Program-made: the position numbers and the translations under genes
Virus record (IMG/VR): IMGVR_UViG_3300006754_000140
Span: 1 to 26,191 of that record
Direction: 5' to 3' (one strand)
DNA length: 26,191 nt
Source: a virus
Notes under the pieces: generated by a model
Told to the model about the DNA's origin: nothing
Database searches by the model: none
The model's input: the letters and a program-made list of their open reading frames with translations, nothing else
Shown here: positions 21,826 through 26,191 of the stretch, piece after piece
Layout: each line of letters begins with the position of its first letter
Position numbering within the stretch: position 1 is the stretch's first letter

Positions 21826-22848
21826 GTGAAAAAAGCATTATCATATGACGATGTATTACTTGTTCCGCGATATAGTGATATCGAAAGTAGAGGGCAGGTC
21901 GACATCGGCAGCAGTTTAGGAGATGATTTAAAATTTAAATTACCAATTATTTCCAGTCCGATGGATACCGTTACCGAAGATAAGATGGCGTGTATGATGG
22001 CTTCACACGGAGGCCTAGGCATAATTCATCGTTATAACGAAATCGAGGAGCAGGCCCGTACTGCAGCCCGCGCCTTGTTTGAGGGCAATGAAAAAACTGT
22101 TGGGGCAGCAATTGGAATGACCGGAGATTATGAAGAACGGGCCATGGCCTTGTGTTCTGTCGGCGTAGAGGTGTTATGTGTCGATGTCGCCCACGGCCAT
22201 CACATTATGATGGAGAGGTGCCTAAAGACACTTAAAGACCGTTTTCAGAACAAAGTACATATAATGGCCGGCAACGTTGCGACACTAGAAGGCTTCGAAG
22301 CATTAGCTTCCTGGGGAGCAGATTCAATCCGTGTTGGTATTGGCGGCGGCTCCATCTGTTCTACTAGGCTCATATCCGGACACGGTGTTCCCACACTAGA
22401 GAGTATTATGGAATGTGCCAAGAGCACATCTGATGTAAAAATTATTGCAGATGGAGGGATAAAAACTTCTGGCGATATAATTAAATCATTGGCCGCCGGC
22501 GCTGACTTTGTTATGATAGGGTCTTTGCTGGCAGGATCTGAGGAAACTCCCGGTGAAACGTTCTGCGGAAATACAGGCAAAAGGTATAAAGTATACAGAG
22601 GCATGGCATCAGCGGATGCGCAAAATGAATGGCGCGGGAAAACGTCAACCCCAGAGGGGATTTCAACTACCGTTTCGTTTAAAGGTAGTGCTGGCGATAT
22701 CCTTGAAGATCTCGCTGGTGGTATTCGCAGTGGTCTCTCTTACACGGGCGTGCGAAGTCTTGGAGAACTTCGATGTAAAGCAACTTTCATTAGACAAACA
22801 CACGCTGGTCAATCCGAAAGTTCCACCCACATTTTGAGGAGGAGCTAG
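21826..22848 (+). CDS. IMP dehydrogenase / GMP reductase family enzyme without CBS domains
   Basis: TIM-barrel purine oxidoreductase. 'LSYDDVLLVPRYSDI' (5-19), 'PIISSPMDTVTE' (40-51), 'GLGIIHRY' (63-70), 'VDVAHGH' (119-125), 'IMAGNVAT' (146-153), catalytic Cys loop 'GIGGGSICSTR' (171-181, C178), 'IIADGGIK' (206-213), 'YRGMAS' (257-262) and the C-terminal 'TFIRQTHAGQSES'. There is no CBS pair between residues 80 and 100, where IMPDH normally carries one; that and the length (340 aa) are GMP-reductase-like. 'TPEGIS' with 'GGIRSGLSYTG' leans toward IMPDH. I therefore leave the direction open: IMP to XMP, or GMP to IMP. GTG start with AGGAG Shine-Dalgarno. The stop overlaps the next gene (TAGTG). 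Confidence 0.88.
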   Translation: MKKALSYDDVLLVPRYSDIESRGQVDIGSSLGDDLKFKLPIISSPMDTVTEDKMACMMASHGGLGIIHRYNEIEEQARTAARALFEGNEKTVGAAIGMTGDYEERAMALCSVGVEVLCVDVAHGHHIMMERCLKTLKDRFQNKVHIMAGNVATLEGFEALASWGADSIRVGIGGGSICSTRLISGHGVPTLESIMECAKSTSDVKIIADGGIKTSGDIIKSLAAGADFVMIGSLLAGSEETPGETFCGNTGKRYKVYRGMASADAQNEWRGKTSTPEGISTTVSFKGSAGDILEDLAGGIRSGLSYTGVRSLGELRCKATFIRQTHAGQSESSTHILRRS

Positions 22849-23192
22849 TGGCGAAAGATCCTAATCTTCCAGACCCGGAAGATCGTAAAAAAATGATGTT
22901 TTGGGAATCCCCCAAACGACAAGCTAATCTAAAGATAAGATTGGGATTAGATGGATTTACACAATCACATTTTTTCCGTGCCATAATCACAGGCTATCTA
23001 GAAAAAGACGAAAACATATTAAAGTATATTGATGATTATAAAGAAAAGACCAGATCTCAAGGTATCGCCAAGCGTAAAGTAATAAATAAAAATTTAGCCA
23101 ATGCGAGAGAGACTGAAAACAAGTTCGCCCTAAACGAAAACGAGATTGAGGATATATTTGATATTATTGCGGAGGAGTTTCCGGAACTATGA
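22848..23192 (+). CDS. Candidate ribbon-helix-helix DNA-binding protein (114 aa)
   Basis: Residues 23-60 ('KRQANLKIRLGLDGFTQ' followed by 'SHFFRAIITGYLEKDENIL') have the ribbon-helix-helix layout: one beta-strand with alternating basic/hydrophobic residues, then two helices beginning after 'G-F-T'. After that comes a Lys/Arg linker (60-90) and an acidic C-terminal helix ('NENEIEDIFDIIAEEFPEL'). Such proteins are usually dimeric repressors, but no binding site can be matched here. GTG start in a TAGTG overlap with the preceding stop, Shine-Dalgarno GAGGAG. It overlaps by 4 nt (ATGA) the mini sigma-like gene, so the two may form a regulatory pair. Confidence 0.6.
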   Translation: MAKDPNLPDPEDRKKMMFWESPKRQANLKIRLGLDGFTQSHFFRAIITGYLEKDENILKYIDDYKEKTRSQGIAKRKVINKNLANARETENKFALNENEIEDIFDIIAEEFPEL

Positions 23193-23452
23193 AATGTCTA
23201 AAAGATTTAAAGCAGAATAAAAAATGTTGCCAAAAAAAAGATTGTCGCCAGTGGATAGACTTTGAAGACGACTTAAACTGTACGTTAGAAGCAATTGCAA
23301 AAAATGAACATGCATCAATGACTTTAAGAGAAGTAGGCAATCGCCTAGGCGTAAGTTTTGTTAGGATTAAACAGATCGAGGATGCAGCGCTAAAGAAATT
23401 GCTAGCAAGTGATCCACAACTAGTTGAATATCTTATAAAAGATGACTTTTAA
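23189..23452 (+). CDS. Mini sigma-region-4 HTH protein with N-terminal cysteine cluster (87 aa)
   Basis: Residues 43-72 ('SMTLREVGNRLGVSFVRIKQ' then 'IEDAALKKLL') are a clear sigma70 region 4.2-type helix-turn-helix: the 'LTLeEVG..lgvs.eRIrQIE..AL.KL' pattern that reads the -35 box. In front lies a cysteine-rich segment with C3, C13, C14, C19 and C31 ('KCCQKKDCRQW', 'DLNC'), likely a zinc knuckle. Regions 2 and 3 are missing, so it cannot open promoters alone. It might act as a sigma-4 substitute, an anti-sigma decoy or a late-gene co-activator. This is the last gene before a 50-nt gap and the virion-type gene at 23503, a position that suits control of late transcription. Confidence 0.75.
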   Translation: MKCLKDLKQNKKCCQKKDCRQWIDFEDDLNCTLEAIAKNEHASMTLREVGNRLGVSFVRIKQIEDAALKKLLASDPQLVEYLIKDDF

Positions 23453-23468
23453 AACTTTTTGATACTAT
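23442..23468 (+). promoter_or_regulatory. Weak candidate promoter before the acidic virion-like gene
   Basis: ATGACT (23442-23447), 15-bp spacer, TACTAT (23463-23468). The short spacer and imperfect boxes make this tentative. The gap 23453-23502 otherwise holds an AT-rich hairpin TTGAAA/TTTCAA (23475-23480 / 23487-23492) and the Shine-Dalgarno AGGAG. A phage-modified late promoter would not be recognised by these criteria. Confidence 0.25.
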
Positions 23469-23502
23469 TTATTTTTGAAATCTATTTTTCAATAGGAGAT
23501 TA

Positions 23503-23997
23503 ATGATGAAGAAGAGCCTGCTAAATGAATCAGAGATCCGCAAGTTTATGAAATTCGCGGATTTGAATACCTTAACTGAGAACTTTATTGAGAACAGTTA
23601 TGGCTTAGAAGAAGACACCGTTACTGAAGAAGACACCGTTACTGAAGACACTTTTACAGAAGAAGTCCTCGCCGAGGAAGACGTTGATGTTAAAGATCTG
23701 GTCACTGCCTTGATGGACGTGATTCAGGATAAGACGGGTGTTCAGGTGAGTGTGGAAGACGATCCCGGCGCAGAGGCTGATGGAGAGCTAGAAGAGCCGT
23801 TGCCTGGCGAAGAAGAGGAGGTCGGCTCAGAGCCTTCTCCAGAGGCTGCAGAAGATGATCTAGGAGATCTGGAAGCAGGGGCCCCCGAAGAAGAAGAGGT
23901 ACCCCCGGAAGAAGAGACGGATATGATAGCTGAACGCTTGGTCCACCGGATTACTCGTAGGGTTGCAGCGCGCCTTTTGAAAGAGAATAGAAAATAA
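23503..23997 (+). CDS. Acidic virion or scaffold-like protein (164 aa)
   Basis: The N-terminus 'KKSLLNESEIRKFMKFADLNTLTENFI' is a basic amphipathic segment of a type I recall at the start of several phage virion proteins. The middle (residues 35-135) is extremely acidic, with runs of Glu/Asp/Pro/Gly, and the C-terminus is a basic helix ('LVHRITRRVAARLLKENRK'). A helix-acidic-basic design resembles internal scaffold or prohead core proteins, which are removed by a phage protease; the ClpP-like protein at 24457 is a conceivable partner. Residues 37-54 derive from an 18-bp tandem repeat. Shine-Dalgarno AGGAG before ATG 23503; a second ATG follows at once. A strong terminator ends its transcript. 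Confidence 0.6.
   Translation: MMKKSLLNESEIRKFMKFADLNTLTENFIENSYGLEEDTVTEEDTVTEDTFTEEVLAEEDVDVKDLVTALMDVIQDKTGVQVSVEDDPGAEADGELEEPLPGEEEEVGSEPSPEAAEDDLGDLEAGAPEEEEVPPEEETDMIAERLVHRITRRVAARLLKENRK
23611..23664 (+). repeat. 18-bp tandem repeat, two perfect and one degenerate copy
   Basis: GAAGACACCGTTACTGAA occurs at 23611-23628 and 23629-23646, followed by a diverged third unit (23647-23664). It keeps the reading frame and encodes EDTVTE twice, then DTFTEE, so copy number can vary by slippage without breaking the protein. Confidence 0.9.
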
Positions 23998-24027
23998 TAT
24001 AAAAAAAGTATTAAAAAATAGATTTTG

Positions 24028-24058
24028 AAAGACAAGGTTGATCCTTGTCTTTTTTTTT
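24028..24058 (+). terminator. Rho-independent terminator after the acidic virion-like gene
   Basis: Perfect 10-bp stem AAAGACAAGG (24028-24037) / CCTTGTCTTT (24043-24052), 5-nt loop TTGAT, running straight into T's (to 24058). The only textbook terminator seen in the window. Confidence 0.92.
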
Positions 24059-24073
24059 GGAAGAGGCTATAAT
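24045..24073 (+). promoter_or_regulatory. Possible promoter nested in the terminator
   Basis: TTGTCT (24045-24050), 17-bp spacer, TATAAT (24068-24073). The -35, identical to that at 7182, lies in the descending arm of the terminator stem. The -10 overlaps ATG 24072, so the transcript would begin near 24080, just before the in-frame ATG at 24084. Spacing is ideal, but TATAATG is also what an AT-rich ribosome-binding spacer looks like. Confidence 0.35.
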
Positions 24074-24446
24074 GGAAAATGAGATGTTGATATATTTTAG
24101 TTGGTTTGTCGGCGGGGCAGTTACGCATAAAATTTTATCTTATTTGTTGGCACTAGGAACTTCAATCAACCTTTTCAATCAAACATTAAATGGTTGTTTG
24201 GTGATGCTAAACAAAATTGATGAACAAAGACTTGTGACATTAAAACAAAAATATGATAAATTGGAAAAAAATAAAACCGATATCGAAGGGGAAGAGATTG
24301 AGCAAGAAAAGACCATGGATTTAAATAGCCACTATTTATGGAGGGAGATGATGATAGGAATTATATTAATTTGTTGTCCTAAATCTATAAAATCTAGCTT
24401 AAATTTTAAAGACTGGCCATCGGCTATGAAATTATTAGAAAAATAG
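24072..24446 (+). CDS. Small membrane-anchored coiled-coil protein (124 aa)
   Basis: Residues 5-30 ('MLIYFSWFVGGAVTHKILSY' and on through 'LLALGTS') are hydrophobic enough for one or two membrane passes, followed by a hydrophobic helix with 'NLFNQTLNGCLVML' and then a charged coiled-coil-like segment (48-80, 'RLVTLKQKYDKLEKNK', 'EGEEIEQEK'). The C-terminal 'IGIILICCPKSIKSS' is weakly hydrophobic. No family recognised. A role in lysis (holin- or spanin-like) or membrane attachment is possible, given the amidase two genes on, but the topology is not typical of either. ATG 24072 follows GGAAGAGG; upstream TTG 24045 lies in the terminator and is not used here. Confidence 0.6.
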   Translation: MENEMLIYFSWFVGGAVTHKILSYLLALGTSINLFNQTLNGCLVMLNKIDEQRLVTLKQKYDKLEKNKTDIEGEEIEQEKTMDLNSHYLWREMMIGIILICCPKSIKSSLNFKDWPSAMKLLEK

Positions 24447-24456
24447 GAGTTTTATA

Positions 24457-25200
24457 ATGTTTAGTGCCAAAAAAGAAGATACGAAGAAACCTGCAAAAAA
24501 GCGGCCATCGAAGAAGAAGGCTGTAGAAGAAGATGAGGTGCCAGAAGAAGAAAATAAAGAAGAGACACCACCTGACTCAACGATGGAGGATCTATCATTT
24601 CTCTTGAATCTTGGAGGAGGAACGGCCGAGAGCCCCCCGCAACTGAGAGTTACAGGAATCTACGGAGATATTAATGAAGAAAAATGTTCAGAAACTCTTT
24701 ATTCAATGTTGCTACTTCAAAAATCTGGTATGAAATTAGAACCAGAAGATCCAGAAGACCCAGAATCTGAGCTAATCGAAGTTAGTGAACCTTTTGATTT
24801 TTTTGTATCTTCTCACGGAGGATCCGCAGTTGAAATGTTCTCATTGTATGATATAATGAGACAGATAAGAGAAACAATGCCAATTCATACAGTTGGGATT
24901 GGCAAAGTAATGTCAGCCGCAACACTTCTCCTGGCCGCCGGGACAAAAGGCGAAAGAAAGATCGGCAGGTATTGCCGCGTTATGATTCATGGTGTTATTT
25001 CTGGACAGCATGGTCACTTAGCTGATATTGAAAATGAATTTGATGAAGCTAAAATGACACAAAAACTGTATATTCAAGCACTTGCAGAAGAAACAAATAT
25101 GACCGAAAGATATTTGAGAAATCTAATTAAGAAGAAGAGTAATGTTTATATATCGGCCGAGGAGGCTGTTGACTTAGGGATTGCAGATATAGTGATATGA
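24457..25200 (+). CDS. ClpP-like serine protease homologue (247 aa), altered catalytic triad
   Basis: ClpP/S14 fold. Residues 1-58 are a Lys-then-Glu-rich linker. The core shows 'VTGIYGDIN' (65-73, the i.l.g.i.d strand), 'DFFVSSHGGSAVEMFSLYDIM' pattern (114-134, the inSpGG..aGl.iyD motif), nucleophile S153 in 'GIGKVMSAATLLLAAGTKGER' (position 147-167), base H178 in 'RVMIHG', and 'ISAEEAVDLGIADIVI' (232-247, the msa.EA.eyGliD.v end). Aligned to ClpP, the third triad residue, normally Asp in 'eRDrfmsa', falls on N229 ('KKKSNVYISA'). An acidic insert (about 90-112) interrupts the head domain. It may be a prohead protease or a ClpP mimic or modulator. Shine-Dalgarno AGGAG; the stop overlaps the amidase start by 4 nt. 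Confidence 0.82.
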   Translation: MFSAKKEDTKKPAKKRPSKKKAVEEDEVPEEENKEETPPDSTMEDLSFLLNLGGGTAESPPQLRVTGIYGDINEEKCSETLYSMLLLQKSGMKLEPEDPEDPESELIEVSEPFDFFVSSHGGSAVEMFSLYDIMRQIRETMPIHTVGIGKVMSAATLLLAAGTKGERKIGRYCRVMIHGVISGQHGHLADIENEFDEAKMTQKLYIQALAEETNMTERYLRNLIKKKSNVYISAEEAVDLGIADIVI

Positions 25201-26072
25201 GCTGGACCTGGAACAAAATTAGATATAATAAAAAAACCTCCAAAGAGTTGGGTTGGGATCCGTCCTGGTTCGGAGAAGATGGTTTTGACAAAAATCTAAT
25301 AGATTCCATTATGCAGTTTCAAACAAATCATAACTTAAAACCAGATGGAATGGTAGGCACGAACACATATCGGCGCGCCCTCCTTAAGCATGAGAAGGTA
25401 CAAGATTCTTTAGAAGGCCACAGTAATCTTATGATCAATGGCAGACTCAAGCCAATTGCTTGGCATAAAGTAAAGAAAGATATACTTCCTTCAAAATGTT
25501 TTCGACGCAGCAGGAAAGAAAGAAAGCCTCATGTTATTGTAACTCATTGGGATGTATGTACTTCTGCAGCTTCTTGCAAAAGGGTGCTGGAAAAAAGAAA
25601 TATTTCCACACATTTTGTTATTGATAATGACGGAACAATTGTTCAGCTTGTTGATACAAACAATATTGCATGGCATGCGAAGGGCGCAAACAACAATTCA
25701 ATTGGAATCGACATATCTAATGCGTACTACACCAAATATATGAATTCATATACAAAGAAAGGTCTAGGGTTGCGCCCAACATTAAATGATAGCGTTGTGC
25801 ACGGCAGAAGACTACCAAATCATTTGGGTTTTTATCCGGCACAGTTACATGCCTATTCAGTATTGATTGCATTTTTGTGCAAGACATATGATATTCCGCT
25901 AGATTATCCGAAAGATGAGAACGGATTATTGTGCACGACGGTTTATCAACCAGCGGTTAAGAATAAATTTGAAGGTGTCATTAACCATTACAATTTGACG
26001 AGAAATAAAATTGATACTGCGGGTTTAAAACTCGACGAGATTATTGATAATATTAAGAACATGGAGAGTTAA
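25197..26072 (+). CDS. N-acetylmuramoyl-L-alanine amidase with peptidoglycan-binding domain
   Basis: Cell-wall hydrolase cutting the sugar-peptide bond. The N-terminal 65 residues are a PG_binding_1-type domain ('LIDSIMQFQTNHNLKPDGMVGTNTYRRAL' pattern, residues 34-62). The Amidase_2 domain follows: zinc ligand H117 in 'VIVTHWD', 'STHFVIDNDGTIVQLVD' (137-153), 'AWHAKG' and 'SIGIDISNA' (168-176), then H263 in 'GVINHYN' and D273 in 'NKIDTAG' completing the zinc site. No signal peptide, so it would need a holin or act from the virion. A long loop (177-255) is larger than in T7 lysozyme. Second wall enzyme of the window besides the transglycosylase at 13513. Coupled to the ClpP-like gene by ATGA. 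Confidence 0.88.
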   Translation: MSWTWNKIRYNKKTSKELGWDPSWFGEDGFDKNLIDSIMQFQTNHNLKPDGMVGTNTYRRALLKHEKVQDSLEGHSNLMINGRLKPIAWHKVKKDILPSKCFRRSRKERKPHVIVTHWDVCTSAASCKRVLEKRNISTHFVIDNDGTIVQLVDTNNIAWHAKGANNNSIGIDISNAYYTKYMNSYTKKGLGLRPTLNDSVVHGRRLPNHLGFYPAQLHAYSVLIAFLCKTYDIPLDYPKDENGLLCTTVYQPAVKNKFEGVINHYNLTRNKIDTAGLKLDEIIDNIKNMES

Positions 26073-26080
26073 TTAAGACT

Positions 26081-26191
26081 ATGGAATTTAAAATGAATGA
26101 AGCATCGATCGACGATGCATTAAAAGTATTAAAAGAAAATAAAGAAATAAAGCCTTTCGATTTATTGGCTGAGCTTGAGAATCGAATGAGA
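26081..26191 (+). CDS. Start of a further gene, cut by window end
   Basis: ATG 26081 opens a frame that stays open to the last base (37 codons): Met-Glu-Phe-Lys, then a Glu/Lys/Leu-rich helix ('IDDALKVLKENKEIKPFDLL'). A second in-frame ATG lies at 26093. No clear Shine-Dalgarno precedes 26081 ('TTAATTAAGACT'). No function can be assigned from this fragment. Confidence 0.5.
   Translation, partial: MEFKMNEASIDDALKVLKENKEIKPFDLLAELENRMR

Noticed and set aside
23471-24026. Inverted match AAAAATAGATTT flanking the acidic gene (23481 region and 24014 region)
   Set aside because: About 12 nt of nearly pure A/T in an AT-rich context; not distinguishable from chance and no mobile-element genes lie between.
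23742-24128. 128-codon minus-strand frame rich in Ser/Pro
   Set aside because: Mirror image of the Glu-rich acidic gene's codons and runs through the terminator; compositional artefact.
1-26191. tRNA genes, CRISPR arrays, insertion sequences, integrase or attachment sites
   Set aside because: Looked for in gaps and gene ends. No intergenic space is large enough for a tRNA cluster, no spaced direct repeats and no transposase or integrase motifs were found.

Overview
The window is a stretch of a large tailed-phage (Caudoviricetes) genome. All 30 gene calls (28 complete, two cut by the window edges) lie on the + strand. Genes are packed with 1-14 nt overlaps or short gaps, and no intergenic stretch reaches 100 nt. 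The gene set (gp32-like SSB, UvsX/RecA recombinase, FEN nuclease, DnaB/gp41 helicase, RNR, ThyX, dUTPase, GroES, cell-wall hydrolases, conserved phage domains of unknown role) is that of a virulent phage rebuilding nucleotide pools and copying a large genome. The host cannot be read from the sequence. Near-consensus sigma70-type promoters (TTGACT / TATAAT) and strong Shine-Dalgarno sites show a bacterial host. The gene mix recalls marine myoviruses, but that is an impression, not a result.

Layout. (1) 2-3151: end of a structural block, two large proteins. (2) 3182-5208: a two-gene unit with its own promoter: a palm-only family A DNA polymerase, and a protein that looks like a divergent tubulin/FtsZ-type GTPase. 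(3) 5295-7192: gp32-type SSB and UvsX-type recombinase, separated by a leader with competing base pairings. (4) 7229-12237: cytidylate-type deaminase, a small unknown, FEN nuclease, replicative helicase, class II ribonucleotide reductase. (5) 12299-16545: small DNA-binding candidate, GroES, ThyX, lytic transglycosylase, a conserved unknown plus nucleotidyltransferase-like pair, cysteine synthase. (6) 16584-20018: a full-length bacterial-type DNA polymerase III alpha (DnaE) with what looks like an intact PHP exonuclease site. (7) 20042-23452: zinc-ribbon protein, dUTPase, DUF3310, Smr, DUF458 RNase H-like protein, IMPDH/GMPR-type enzyme, ribbon-helix-helix candidate, mini sigma-region-4 protein. 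(8) 23503-26191: acidic virion/scaffold-like protein, a strong intrinsic terminator, membrane protein, ClpP-like protein whose triad Asp is replaced by Asn, peptidoglycan-binding amidase, and the start of one more gene.

How they fit. Helicase, SSB, recombinase, FEN nuclease and two polymerases of unrelated families supply replication and recombination. RNR, deaminase, dUTPase, ThyX and the IMPDH/GMPR-like enzyme supply nucleotides; cysteine synthase is an unusual metabolic extra. Several units start at promoters sharing a TATAATAT(A) core, which suggests host-sigma70-driven early/middle expression. The points most worth following are the tubulin-like gene paired with a minimal polymerase, the coexistence of PolA-type and DnaE-type polymerases, leaderless starts, and the structured recombinase leader.
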